Positions 17,890 to 26,060 of a stretch of DNA of 64,000 bases are shown piece by piece. Origin of the DNA: Salinisphaera aquimarina. Lineage in GTDB: Bacteria > Pseudomonadota > Gammaproteobacteria > Nevskiales > Salinisphaeraceae. The notes beneath the pieces are model-generated. The model saw nothing but the letters and a program-made list of their open reading frames with translations, was not told where the DNA came from and made no database searches. Both the position numbers and the translations under genes were made by a program. Position 1 is the stretch's first letter. Every line of letters begins with the position of its first letter. Where the stretch lies: NCBI RefSeq assembly GCF_042643355.1, contig NZ_JBHRSS010000003.1, forward strand, positions 496,001 through 560,000. The letters are read 5' to 3'.

Positions 17890-18429
17890 TTACGGTCGCC
17901 CCGCGAGACCGTCCTCGATGGCGATATCCTTGTCGCGCATGCGTTCGAGCAGCGCATTGCGCGCGCCGGCAATTTCCTTGAGCGGCTCGGCACGCAGCCG
18001 GCCGACCTCGCTGGCGCTATACGGCTTGAAGTCATGCGGTGCGCTGGCGCCGGCCATGCCGCCGGTCAGCACCCAGTTGAGCAGGGCCGCGAGTTGGGCG
18101 TCGTTGAAGCTCGACTGAGACACGCCCGGCACCCGCGCCAGGAATTCACGCCCGCCCTCGACGTCGAGAAAATGGCCGACGAAGCCCTTCATCCGCGGCA
18201 CGTCGTTGGCCCGCGCCCCTTCGCCGTCCACCAGATGACAGCCCGAACATTCCAGCTGGTAGTTCACCTGCGGCTGGTAATTCGCATCGCGCGCGGTGGC
18301 GGCGAGATTCTCGTTGCCCGGCGCCGGCCGATTGTTCGGCCCCGGCAGGCTCTGGGCACAGACCGCAGCGGCGACGAGCAGCGCGCCCGCCGCCAGCGTG
18401 GTCCGCGCAATGACAGCACACCCGGCCAT
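17890..18429 (-). CDS. Periplasmic monohaem cytochrome c
   Basis: A 179-residue c-type cytochrome with a signal peptide ending near VCAQS. A single haem motif C61-S-G-C64-H65 is present; M80 in VPRM is a candidate axial ligand. The start codon lies 4 bp after the stop of the amine dehydrogenase small-subunit gene, so the two are surely cotranscribed. In the Alcaligenes aromatic amine dehydrogenase cluster I recall a small cytochrome c gene in the corresponding place. It may accept electrons from the TTQ enzyme in place of azurin or amicyanin, neither of which is encoded here. It is not a MauG-like dihaem enzyme. Confidence 0.88.
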   Translation of the reverse strand: MAGCAVIARTTLAAGALLVAAAVCAQSLPGPNNRPAPGNENLAATARDANYQPQVNYQLECSGCHLVDGEGARANDVPRMKGFVGHFLDVEGGREFLARVPGVSQSSFNDAQLAALLNWVLTGGMAGASAPHDFKPYSASEVGRLRAEPLKEIAGARNALLERMRDKDIAIEDGLAGRP

Positions 18430-18433
18430 GACG

Positions 18434-18958
18434 CTAGCTCGCCACCCCGCGAATGGTCGCGATGGTGCAGTTGTAGGTCAGATGCTCGGCACCCAGGCAC
18501 CAGTTGATGTCGTTGTTGTTGAACGGCCGGTACAACGGCTGTTCGCTATCGTTGCGGTTGCAGGCGCACTGGCCACAGGCCTGCTTACCGCAGCAGTCGT
18601 TGTAGGCAATGATGTAGTCGCGCCCGTCGGCCGGGTTGTGACAGGTGCCGACCCAGGTGACTTCCGATACGTCCGTGCCCGGCGGGCAGGCGGTGATAGA
18701 GCCGCCGCAGCAGGTGCACAGAAAGCCGTCGATCGAGCAGTAGCGCCAGTAGTCGCAGCTCTGCGGGTCGCCCGGGTCCCCGGGCGTGCCGGTTTCGGCC
18801 GCGTGGGCGTTGCCGCCGATGCGATCCACGGGCAGGATCAGCGGCAGCGCGGTGCCGGCCACGATCCACGAGCCGAACTTGCACAGCGCATTGCGGCGCG
18901 AGGTCGAGTGCGCCACGTGGCGAGTCGAACGTTCAAAGAAACGGTCTATAAATTTCAT
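18434..18958 (-). CDS. aauA: Aromatic (aralkyl) amine dehydrogenase small subunit, TTQ-bearing
   Basis: Catalytic beta subunit carrying tryptophan tryptophylquinone. The 174-residue precursor starts with a long leader containing a twin-arginine-like element (TSRRNALCKFGSWIVAG). The two cofactor tryptophans are W102 and W153, 51 residues apart as in methylamine and aromatic amine dehydrogenases; D77 and D121 fall at the positions of the conserved catalytic and biogenesis aspartates (25 before and 19 after the first Trp), and T165 corresponds to the active-site threonine. Many cysteines (CTCCGG, NDCCGKQACGQCAC) supply the disulfide network. It converts primary amines such as phenylethylamine to aldehyde and ammonia in the periplasm. 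Choice of aromatic rather than methylamine specificity rests on context. Confidence 0.93.
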   Translation of the reverse strand: MKFIDRFFERSTRHVAHSTSRRNALCKFGSWIVAGTALPLILPVDRIGGNAHAAETGTPGDPGDPQSCDYWRYCSIDGFLCTCCGGSITACPPGTDVSEVTWVGTCHNPADGRDYIIAYNDCCGKQACGQCACNRNDSEQPLYRPFNNNDINWCLGAEHLTYNCTIATIRGVAS

Positions 18959-18973
18959 GTTTTCCCCCGGTGT

Positions 18974-19573
18974 TTATTGCGCCGCACGCGGCTTGCCGTG
19001 CATGTATTCCTGCAACGAGCCCACGCCCATCGACTGGGCCTCGAACAGGCTTTCCAGGTGCTCACGGTTGTTGACCAGGCCCTTGGCGCGCAGTACGCCG
19101 TCGGCGTCGATGAGCACCGCATACGGCAGCTTGCCGATCTGATAGGTCATGCCGATCTCGGGGCCGACCACGTAGGTGGCGTCCTCGAGGCCGTGCTCGG
19201 CGATCAGCGCCTGCTGCGAGGACGCATCGCCGTCGCTGACATAGACCACGTCCAGTTCGCGGCGATAGCTGCGCGCCAGCGAGCGCAGGCTCGGCAGCAG
19301 CGACTTGCAGATCGGACAGGTCGGCGACAGGAAGAACAGCAGCTGGCCACGCTCGCTCTTGTAGCCGACGTTGACCGGCCGTTCCTGCCGATCGACGGCG
19401 GTGACCTGGGGCGCGGGACTGTTCACCGCCGCCCCCTTGTCGAGCATGAGCGCACCGGCGGGTGCGATACGCGAGTGCAGTACGCCGATCTGGCGCACCA
19501 GCGCCATGACGACGAACGCCAGGGCGACGACCACGATCCAGAGCAGGATCTGCGAAATCAGAGCAACGTCCAT
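18974..19573 (-). CDS. aauD: Amine dehydrogenase maturation protein, thioredoxin-like (MauD/AauD)
   Basis: A 199-residue membrane-anchored thioredoxin-fold protein. One N-terminal transmembrane helix (about residues 6-28) precedes a periplasmic domain with the redox motif C86-P-I-C89 in LSPTCPICKSLLPS. In the methylamine system MauD, with MauE, is needed for stability and correct disulfide formation in the small subunit, which fits the cysteine-rich product of the adjacent gene (15 bp downstream). The gene is 2 bp downstream of aauE, in the order B-E-D-A known for aromatic amine dehydrogenase clusters. Confidence 0.92.
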   Translation of the reverse strand: MDVALISQILLWIVVVALAFVVMALVRQIGVLHSRIAPAGALMLDKGAAVNSPAPQVTAVDRQERPVNVGYKSERGQLLFFLSPTCPICKSLLPSLRSLARSYRRELDVVYVSDGDASSQQALIAEHGLEDATYVVGPEIGMTYQIGKLPYAVLIDADGVLRAKGLVNNREHLESLFEAQSMGVGSLQEYMHGKPRAAQ

Positions 19574-19575
19574 GA

Positions 19576-20115
19576 CTATCTCCCGGAAAGCGATTTCAGG
19601 CGCGGCTGGTTGGAAGCAAGGCCCTCGATCGCGGTGTAGAGGATCAGACCGGCAGCGACGACCGCCGCGATCAGGAAAAGACCGAATCCGTGCAGCGCCG
19701 CCGCACTCATCGGCAACGCCGCCAGCAGGGCCAGCGCGATCAGTACCGTATTGCGCAGCACCAGCGCTCCGGTGATCGGGCGTTCCAGCCCGGGACCGCT
19801 GCAGCCGCAGTCGATATCGCGGCGTCCGCGCCGGAGGTTGATCGCGATCGCAGCGGTGTACACCGCCAACAGCAGCACCGCACTCGCGCCACCCCAGGCG
19901 CGTCCCGCCGGTATCAGAAGCGCGATCGCGATCAGGACTTCCACCAGCGGCACGGCACGCGCCGCGGTCGCGATGGCGGCCGGTGGCAACAGGTCATAGT
20001 CCTCGAGCTGACGCGCAAAACGTAGCGGCGCGCGCAACTTGTGGCTGGCCGCGGCGAACAGGATCACGGCCACGATCAGCGACGCCGACAGGGTGAGAAT
20101 GGGATGAATCACCAT
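19576..20115 (-). CDS. aauE: Amine dehydrogenase maturation membrane protein (MauE/AauE)
   Basis: A 179-residue integral membrane protein of the MauE/DoxX-like type with about four hydrophobic segments. The motif IDCGCSG (Cys103 and Cys105 from the ATG used) is the conserved cysteine pair of MauE, probably exchanging electrons with the thioredoxin-like AauD. A GTG one codon upstream is also possible, but the ATG at 20115 has AGGAG at a 7-nt distance. The gene starts 10 bp after the large-subunit gene and is followed 2 bp later by aauD. Function is inferred from the family's role in disulfide formation of the TTQ subunit. Confidence 0.9.
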   Translation of the reverse strand: MVIHPILTLSASLIVAVILFAAASHKLRAPLRFARQLEDYDLLPPAAIATAARAVPLVEVLIAIALLIPAGRAWGGASAVLLLAVYTAAIAINLRRGRRDIDCGCSGPGLERPITGALVLRNTVLIALALLAALPMSAAALHGFGLFLIAAVVAAGLILYTAIEGLASNQPRLKSLSGR

Positions 20116-20125
20116 CACATGACTC

Positions 20126-21268
20126 CTAGTGACTGAGCACCAGTGCCGGGATCTTGCTGATCCCGTCCACCGTGGTCGTATGCGTGTTGTCGGTCAGATC
20201 GAACACGTCCAGACCGCCGTCGATATTGATGCCCAGCAGCAGCGGTTCGTCGTCGCTGGTGGCACGCAGGCTCCAGACATAGTTGTCGGTGGTCAGCTCG
20301 GCCACCTTCTCGTGGCTATCCAGGTCATAGGCCCAGATCGTGTTGCTCGGGTCTTCCCAGTTGCGATCGCCGTGGTCCGGGTGCACGAGCACATAGAGCC
20401 GGTTGAGCTTGGGCGCGATGGCCATCAGCTGCCAGCCGCCCACGCCCCAGCCCTTCTTGCGCTGGGCGTCGGTGAACAGCGACCAGCGCTTGCCGACGGT
20501 CGGCGTCTTGCCGGACACGTCGATCGGCTGGATGCTGCCGTCGAGGGTGACGAAGTAGTACATATCGCCGTTGCGCACGGCGCGTTCGTTCATCGCCAGC
20601 TGGTTGGGCTCGAAGAACTTGGTGCGCGTACGCGATACCTCGTGCCCGCTGTCGTCGAGGTTGACCTGCTGGAACGTGCCGTCGCCGCAGATCGAGGCGA
20701 AGGCGCGATCGCCGATCGGGTAGTTGAGCGAGCAGCCGGCGATATCGATCTCACCGACCACGTCCCGGTTTGTCGTATCCACGACCGTCACCGAGGTCGC
20801 CGGGGTGAAGTTGTAGACATAGGCGAAGCGGTCGTCGTCGCTGACCGTGAGCATGTAGCGCTCGATCAGGATATTGGCGCGCTTCTTCGGAATCTTCACT
20901 TCCCAGCGCGGCTCGAGCGTTTGCGTGTCCCAGGCAGTTAGCACGTCGGTGCGCTCACCGCGTACGCCGCGCGACCAGAAGGTATCCGCCGAATACAGCG
21001 TCTTGGCATCGTGGGACAGCACCGACGGCGCCAGATAGCCGGTCGGAATCATGCCCAGCATCTTCTTGTTTTCCGGGTCCACCACGACGACCTTGCCGGT
21101 GGTCGCGTTCTCGAACTCGGTGTCAATGATATAGGCGCGATGCGGCCCGGGCGGGTCCAGCTTGGTGGTGCCGATGGTATCGGCCGGCAGCTGCCCCCAG
21201 GCCGTGGTGCTGATCGCCAGTGCTGCGAAAGCCGCCAGCCCCCCGGCGCGATTGAGCGTTGTCTTCAT
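20126..21268 (-). CDS. aauB: Aromatic (aralkyl) amine dehydrogenase large subunit
   Basis: Alpha subunit of the periplasmic alpha2-beta2 amine dehydrogenase, 380 residues, forming a seven-bladed propeller that cradles the TTQ subunit. A signal peptide is seen (MKTTLNRAGGLAAFAALAIS, cleavage near AWG). Repeated propeller-type segments include VVVDPENKKMLGMIPTGY, YVYNFTPATSVTVVD and WAYDLDSHEKVAELTT. The frame is open to 21568 but the ATG at 21268, with GAGGGA upstream, starts the signal peptide. It lies 65 bp downstream of the aldehyde dehydrogenase gene. Confidence 0.93.
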   Translation of the reverse strand: MKTTLNRAGGLAAFAALAISTTAWGQLPADTIGTTKLDPPGPHRAYIIDTEFENATTGKVVVVDPENKKMLGMIPTGYLAPSVLSHDAKTLYSADTFWSRGVRGERTDVLTAWDTQTLEPRWEVKIPKKRANILIERYMLTVSDDDRFAYVYNFTPATSVTVVDTTNRDVVGEIDIAGCSLNYPIGDRAFASICGDGTFQQVNLDDSGHEVSRTRTKFFEPNQLAMNERAVRNGDMYYFVTLDGSIQPIDVSGKTPTVGKRWSLFTDAQRKKGWGVGGWQLMAIAPKLNRLYVLVHPDHGDRNWEDPSNTIWAYDLDSHEKVAELTTDNYVWSLRATSDDEPLLLGINIDGGLDVFDLTDNTHTTTVDGISKIPALVLSH

Positions 21269-21332
21269 GGTTTCCCTCATTGTCCTGTGCGCTGGTGCGC
21301 TGCAAGATTGATGCAAATCGTCATGGCGCCGA

Positions 21333-22784
21333 TCAGTCGAGCACGACCGTCGTCGTCTTTTCCTCGGTATAAGCGAGCACGCCTGACAGGCCGCATTCAC
21401 GGCCCAGACCACTGTCCTTGAAACCGCCCCACGGCAGGCGCGCGTCGATCGGCGCCCAGGCGTTGATGCCGATCGCGCCTGCCTCGATCTGACGCGCCAC
21501 GCGATGGGCGCGGGCCACATCGGCGGTCCAGACGGTCGCGGCCAGGCCGTAACGCGTGTCGTTGGCAATGGCGATCGCCTCGGCCTCGTCGGCGAACGGA
21601 ATCACGGTGCCGACCGGGCCGAAGATCTCGTCGCGGGCGATGCTCATGTCGTTGGTTGCCGCCGCGAACACGGTCGGCTGAACGTACCAGCCGTCGCCTG
21701 CCTCGCTGACGCCGCCGGCGCGCAGCTGCGCGCCTTCGTCGCTGCCGCGCCGGATATAGTCGTTGATCTTGTCGAACTGACCGCGGCTCGCCACCGCGCC
21801 CATCTGGGTGCTTTCGTCGGCCGGATTGCCGACCTGGATGCTCTTGGCCACGGCCGATAGCTGTTCAGTGAAGGCCTCGGCAATGGACTCGTGCACCAGC
21901 AGACGCGTGCCGGCGGCACAGACCTGGCCCTGATTGAAGAACAGGCCCATCGCACAGCCGCCGATCGCGGCTTCGAGATTGGCATCGTCGAATACGATCT
22001 GCGGGCTCTTGCCGCCCAGTTCGAGAGCAACGTGCTTGAACAGCGGCGCCGCCAGGCGCTGGATCGCCGCGCCCGTTTCGGGGCTGCCGGTGAAGGTGAT
22101 CTTGGCCACCTGCGGGTGTTCACACAGCACCGGGCCCAGCGTCGCACCGTCGCCGGTGACAACGTTGACCACCCCATCCGGAATACCGGCTTCCTGGCAC
22201 AGCCTGGCCAGATGCAGCGCCGACATCGGCGTCTGCTCGGCCGGCTTGATCACCACCGCGCAGCCGGCCGCGAGCAGCGCGCCCAGTTTCCAGCAGGTGA
22301 TCATCAGCGGCGTATTCCAGGGCACGATGGCTGCGACCACGCCCACCGGCAGGCGCTCGGTATAGGACAGGGTCGGCCGGCCCATATAGCCGGGCGTGGG
22401 AATGGTGCGGCCTTCGATCTTGTCGGCCCAGCCGGCGGCGTGACGCAGCGTGCCGATCGCGTTGGGCAGATCGAGCATGCGCGGCTCGACCGGCGGCCGA
22501 CCGATGGCATGGGCATCCATGTCCGCAAGCGCGTCTGCGTCGCGTTCGACCAGATCGGCCAGGCGATGAATACACAGGCCGCGATCGGCGCCGCTCATCT
22601 GCGACCAGGCGCCGCCCTTCAACTGGGCGTGGGCCGCGGCGATCGCCTTGTCGGCGTCGGCGGCGGTACCGGCGGCGGCCGTGGCCAGCGTGGCGCCGGT
22701 TGCGGGATCGGGCAGCATCATCGTGGCCCCGTCGGACGCAGCCACGGCGGCACCGGCGATGAAATGTTGGTAGGTCTGGCTCAC
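21333..22784 (-). CDS. NAD(P)-dependent aldehyde dehydrogenase, phenylacetaldehyde type
   Basis: Aldehyde dehydrogenase of 483 residues with the catalytic cysteine in NQGQVCAAGTR, the glutamate in LELGGKSPQIV, and the coenzyme motif FTGSPETGAA. Coding with the amine dehydrogenase and next to the paa genes points to oxidation of phenylacetaldehyde (or its hydroxylated analogue) to the arylacetate, the role of FeaB/PadA. The GTG at 22784 has GAGGAG upstream and overlaps by 4 bp (GTGA) the stop of an upstream 45-codon frame, so it is likely translationally coupled; extension of its own frame to 22943 is arginine-rich and rejected. No signal peptide, so the aldehyde must cross into the cytoplasm. 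Confidence 0.9.
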   Translation of the reverse strand: MSQTYQHFIAGAAVAASDGATMMLPDPATGATLATAAAGTAADADKAIAAAHAQLKGGAWSQMSGADRGLCIHRLADLVERDADALADMDAHAIGRPPVEPRMLDLPNAIGTLRHAAGWADKIEGRTIPTPGYMGRPTLSYTERLPVGVVAAIVPWNTPLMITCWKLGALLAAGCAVVIKPAEQTPMSALHLARLCQEAGIPDGVVNVVTGDGATLGPVLCEHPQVAKITFTGSPETGAAIQRLAAPLFKHVALELGGKSPQIVFDDANLEAAIGGCAMGLFFNQGQVCAAGTRLLVHESIAEAFTEQLSAVAKSIQVGNPADESTQMGAVASRGQFDKINDYIRRGSDEGAQLRAGGVSEAGDGWYVQPTVFAAATNDMSIARDEIFGPVGTVIPFADEAEAIAIANDTRYGLAATVWTADVARAHRVARQIEAGAIGINAWAPIDARLPWGGFKDSGLGRECGLSGVLAYTEEKTTTVVLD

Positions 22785-22918
22785 GTGTTCTCCTCGATCG
22801 CTGGCATGTCGGTGGTATCGCCGGGGCCAAGCGCGTCGAGCGCCGCGGCGGCAATACCGGTATCCATGCCATCGAGATTGCCCCGGCCGTCGCCCGCTGC
22901 GCATGTCGCTGCGTGCAT
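22781..22918 (-). CDS. Small ORF (45 aa) leading the amine oxidation operon, unknown
   Basis: A 45-codon frame begins with ATG at 22918, with AGGA nine bases upstream, and its TGA stop overlaps the GTG start of the aldehyde dehydrogenase gene. Third-codon positions are strongly G/C, and the aldehyde dehydrogenase frame over the same DNA is arginine-rich, the usual look of a shadow of a coding frame. The peptide starts MHAATCAAGDGRGNLDG and ends in an acidic tail; it has one cysteine, no tryptophan and no hydrophobic helix. It resembles nothing I recognise. It may be a real small protein or a coupling leader. Confidence 0.5.
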   Translation of the reverse strand: MHAATCAAGDGRGNLDGMDTGIAAAALDALGPGDTTDMPAIEENT

Positions 22919-22975
22919 TTCCTGTTGTCCTGGCGTGCAGCATCGAGCGCGTTTTAGTGCATGTGCAACCGGTTT

Positions 22976-23058
22976 TTGACAGTCCACGCCGGGTGGGTTA
23001 AACCAGACCATCGGCGCGGCAGAAAAACGAAAACCCGCGCTTTGGCGCGAGAATTGCG
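22976..23058 (+). promoter_or_regulatory. Divergent control region between araC-type gene and amine operon
   Basis: On the plus strand TTGACA (22976-22981) and TTAAAC (22998-23003) make a sigma70-like pair with 16-bp spacing. Further on, TTGGCGCGAGAATTGCG (23042-23058) matches the sigma54 -24/-12 pattern (GG and GC 12 bp apart) at all but two positions. The two readings imply different start codons for the regulator. No clear minus-strand promoter is seen, consistent with activator dependence of the amine operon. Confidence 0.3.
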
Positions 23059-23061
23059 CGC

Positions 23062-24090
23062 GTGAACGCCGAAACTCAATTTTGGCGCCAGACCCAAGAC
23101 CAGAGCCAAAACCAGCACCAGGGGCGACACCATCCGATGCAGCATCCGCAGCGGCTAAACAACACATCCGGCACCGCCCGATTCGAGGATTTCGGCGGCT
23201 GGCACGACTTCGTCAACGCTCATTTCCCAACGCTGGAGATGGCTAACCACTCCTGTACGCCGTTTCAGGCCAGCGCCAGCAGCTGTCGTCTCGGCGACTA
23301 TAGCCTGACCCATATCGGCTCGGCCGCGTCTTCCGTGGATCGCACGCCAGTGCTCGCCCGGCGCGCCAGCGCCGGCTATCTGAAAGTGATGTGGCAACTG
23401 GCCGGGCAGCTGGAGCTGTCGCAGGATCGCCGCTCGGTATGTCTCGCCCCGGGCCACGCCGCGCTGTGCGATACCACCCGGCCGTATCGCATTCGCCTGA
23501 GCGACGGCGCGCGTCTGGCGGTGTTGCTGATTCCCTACGACGTCGACAGCCGCCTGCCCCGCTACGCCGAGCGCATGAGCGCAACCGAGCTGGGCGACAT
23601 GCCGACCATGCAGGCCGCACTTGGCGCGATCACCGGTCTGGCCCGTTCGCGCCCGGCCGCGGACGATCCGGGCACGGCCGATGTCATGCAGGCGGTGGGT
23701 GCGATGCTGGCGGCAACCTTTTCGCGCGCCGCGGAGCCGGACGAGTCGGCGCTGGACGATCAGCGCCTGCAGCGCGCCGAGCACTATATCGCCACCCATC
23801 TGGCAAGCAGCGATCTCACCCCCGCGCGCCTTGCGGCCGCGCTCTGTGTGTCGCGGCGCAGCCTGTATGCCCTGCTCGCACGCCATGGCCTGACCCCGGC
23901 ACGGCTGATCACCGAAACCCGCCTGCGCCATGCGTGCGATGCGCTGGCGGCCACCGCTCGCCGGCAGGAAAGCATCACCGACATCGCCCAGGCCCACGGA
24001 TTCGGCGACAGCGCCCGCTTCAGCCGCGCCTTCAAGGAACGCTTCGGCCAGCCGCCGAGCCTGTGGCGCAGCGAGCACGGCGACCACTAG
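23062..24090 (+). CDS. AraC-family activator, FeaR-like
   Basis: A 342-residue regulator with an N-terminal AraC-binding-like domain (RFEDFGGWHDFVNAHFP onwards) and a C-terminal double helix-turn-helix of about 100 residues: LAAALCVSRRSLYALLARHG is the first and ITDIAQAHGFGDSARFSRAF the second. The domain arrangement and divergent position before an aldehyde dehydrogenase and amine oxidation genes match FeaR, the activator of phenylethylamine oxidase and phenylacetaldehyde dehydrogenase in E. coli. The start is uncertain: GTG at 23062 lacks a ribosome site, and ATG at 23137 is an alternative that would leave the conserved domain intact. Confidence 0.88.
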   Translation: MNAETQFWRQTQDQSQNQHQGRHHPMQHPQRLNNTSGTARFEDFGGWHDFVNAHFPTLEMANHSCTPFQASASSCRLGDYSLTHIGSAASSVDRTPVLARRASAGYLKVMWQLAGQLELSQDRRSVCLAPGHAALCDTTRPYRIRLSDGARLAVLLIPYDVDSRLPRYAERMSATELGDMPTMQAALGAITGLARSRPAADDPGTADVMQAVGAMLAATFSRAAEPDESALDDQRLQRAEHYIATHLASSDLTPARLAAALCVSRRSLYALLARHGLTPARLITETRLRHACDALAATARRQESITDIAQAHGFGDSARFSRAFKERFGQPPSLWRSEHGDH

Positions 24091-24145
24091 CCGACGAACC
24101 GATCGGCGGCCGAACACGCCATTGCCGGACGGCTGGCCGGGCCGT

Positions 24146-25462
24146 TCAGTCTTTGCCGGCCACGCGCCGGTCGATCACGTGCTTGGCCTTGCCCAGTGAG
24201 CGCTCGAGCGTGCCCACCGCCGACAGGGTGATGTTGGTGGTGATGCCGATATAGGACTTGATGTGCTGCTGCAGCCTGCTCAGCGTCTCGTCCTCGGTGC
24301 TGTGATCGTCGAAGTCGTGGGCGCGTTCGACGGTGAGTGCGACATGATCGAGATTGCCGTCGCGGGTGAGTTCGATCAGGTAATGCGGCGCCAGGCCTTT
24401 CTGCTGGCAGATGATCTCCTCGATCTGGGTCGGGAAGACGTTCACGCCGCGGATGATCAGCATGTCGTCGGAACGACCGGTGATCTTGTCCATGCGCCGC
24501 ATCGAGCGCGCGGTCGGGGCGAGCAGCCGGGTGAGATCGCGGGTGCGATAACGGATGATCGGCAGCGCTTCCTTGGTCAGCGAAGTGAATACCAGTTCGC
24601 CCGGCTCGCCTTCCGGCACCACTTCTCCGGTGAGCGGGTCGATGATCTCCGGGTAGAAATGATCTTCCCAGATCACCGGCCCATCCTTGGTCTCGACGCA
24701 TTCGTTGGCCACGCCCGGGCCCATGACTTCCGACAGGCCATAGATATCGACCGCATCGATACCGGCGCGGCGCTCGATCTCCTCGCGCATGGCGTTGGTC
24801 CACGGCTCGGCGCCAAAGATACCGATCTCCAGCGACGACTCGCGCGGGTCCAGCCCCTGGCGCTCGAACTCCTCGATGAGATTGAGCATGTAGGAGGGCG
24901 TGACCATGATGATGCGCGGCTTGAAGTCGCAGATCAGCTGGACCTGTTTCTCGGTCTGGCCACCGGACATCGGCACCACCGTGCAGCCAAGTTTCTCGGC
25001 GCCGTAGTGGGCGCCCAGCCCGCCGGTGAACAGGCCGTAGCCGTAGGCGATATGCACGATATCGCCGGGCCGGCCGCCCGACGCGCGAATGGAGCGCGCG
25101 ACCAGATTGGCCCAGGTCTCGATATCGTTGGCGGTATAACCCACCACCGTCGGCTTGCCGGTGGTGCCGCTGGAGGCATGGATACGCGCCACCTTCTCGC
25201 GCGGCACCGCGAACATGTCGAACGGATAAGCGTCGCGCAGATCCTGCTTGGTGGTGAACGGGAACCTCGCCAGATCGGCCAGCGTTTTCAGGTCATCCGG
25301 ATGCACGCCGGCGGCGTCGAACTTGGCCTTGTAGCGCGGCACGTTCTCGTAGGCGTGCTTGAGCGACCATTTCAGGCGTTCGAGCTGAAGCGCTTCCAGT
25401 TCGGCGCGCGGCGCGGTTTCGATGGGATCCAGAAACGGGGTGGCTTCGAGTTGGGCTGCCAT
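24146..25462 (-). CDS. paaK: Phenylacetate-CoA ligase
   Basis: Activates phenylacetate to phenylacetyl-CoA with ATP, 438 residues. The P-loop-like motif ASSGTTGKPT, the adenylate-binding GLSEVMGPGVA, and the C-terminal VERAHDF/RVAGKD region with the late lysine are as in PaaK. The ATG at 25462 has GAGAGGAGA upstream. It is the last gene of the minus-strand paa series, 74 bp after paaI. The 3' end converges with the araC-type gene (55 bp apart). Confidence 0.96.
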   Translation of the reverse strand: MAAQLEATPFLDPIETAPRAELEALQLERLKWSLKHAYENVPRYKAKFDAAGVHPDDLKTLADLARFPFTTKQDLRDAYPFDMFAVPREKVARIHASSGTTGKPTVVGYTANDIETWANLVARSIRASGGRPGDIVHIAYGYGLFTGGLGAHYGAEKLGCTVVPMSGGQTEKQVQLICDFKPRIIMVTPSYMLNLIEEFERQGLDPRESSLEIGIFGAEPWTNAMREEIERRAGIDAVDIYGLSEVMGPGVANECVETKDGPVIWEDHFYPEIIDPLTGEVVPEGEPGELVFTSLTKEALPIIRYRTRDLTRLLAPTARSMRRMDKITGRSDDMLIIRGVNVFPTQIEEIICQQKGLAPHYLIELTRDGNLDHVALTVERAHDFDDHSTEDETLSRLQQHIKSYIGITTNITLSAVGTLERSLGKAKHVIDRRVAGKD

Positions 25463-25536
25463 GTCGATCTCCTCTCGGTGTCGGTTCGGCGCCGGCGTGG
25501 TCGCGGCGCATTGTTGTTTGTCGTCAGCGTTCGGGT

Positions 25537-26022
25537 TCAGCGGGCGGCGTTGTCGCGCATGGTCTCCAGCACTTCACCGCGCACGCGGTGCGACTTGCCG
25601 CGGAACAGCACGATGATCTCGTCACGCTGATTGCGCACGGTCACGTCATAGACGCCGCTACGGCCGGCGCCGAAGCGTTTCTCTGCCTCGGCGACCAGCC
25701 GGTCACCGGCAAGGCCTGGGCGTAGATAATCGATATTGCAGGCCGCGCCCACGGTGTTCTGGTTGTCGCTGTTGCAGGCGAAGGCGAAGGCGCTGTCGGC
25801 CAACGAGAAGATCAGGCCGCCGTGACAGGTCTGGTGACCGTTGACCATGTCGTCCCTGACGATCATCGCCACGCGTGCATAGCCCGGGCCCGCGGCCTCT
25901 ATCTGCATGCCGAGCATCGTGGATGCGGCATCGCGTTCGAGCATGGCTGCGGCCACCGCTTCGGCCAGTTGCTGCGGGTCGGCGGGTGCCGCCACGGCGT
26001 CGGGTTGTTCGCTGACTTCCAT
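25537..26022 (-). CDS. paaI: PaaI hydroxyphenylacetyl-CoA thioesterase
   Basis: Hotdog-fold thioesterase of 161 residues. The signature GHQTCHGGLIFSLADSAFAF contains the catalytic aspartate and the HGG turn. In the paa pathway PaaI hydrolyses CoA from dead-end ring-hydroxylated or unreactive intermediates to rescue the CoA pool. The ATG at 26022 is preceded by GAGAGGAGAC. It lies 38 bp after paaG and 74 bp before paaK in one transcription direction. Confidence 0.93.
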   Translation of the reverse strand: MEVSEQPDAVAAPADPQQLAEAVAAAMLERDAASTMLGMQIEAAGPGYARVAMIVRDDMVNGHQTCHGGLIFSLADSAFAFACNSDNQNTVGAACNIDYLRPGLAGDRLVAEAEKRFGAGRSGVYDVTVRNQRDEIIVLFRGKSHRVRGEVLETMRDNAAR

Positions 26023-26060
26023 GCCCTGTCTCCTCTCAACTTTCTTAGTCGACGACCGGC

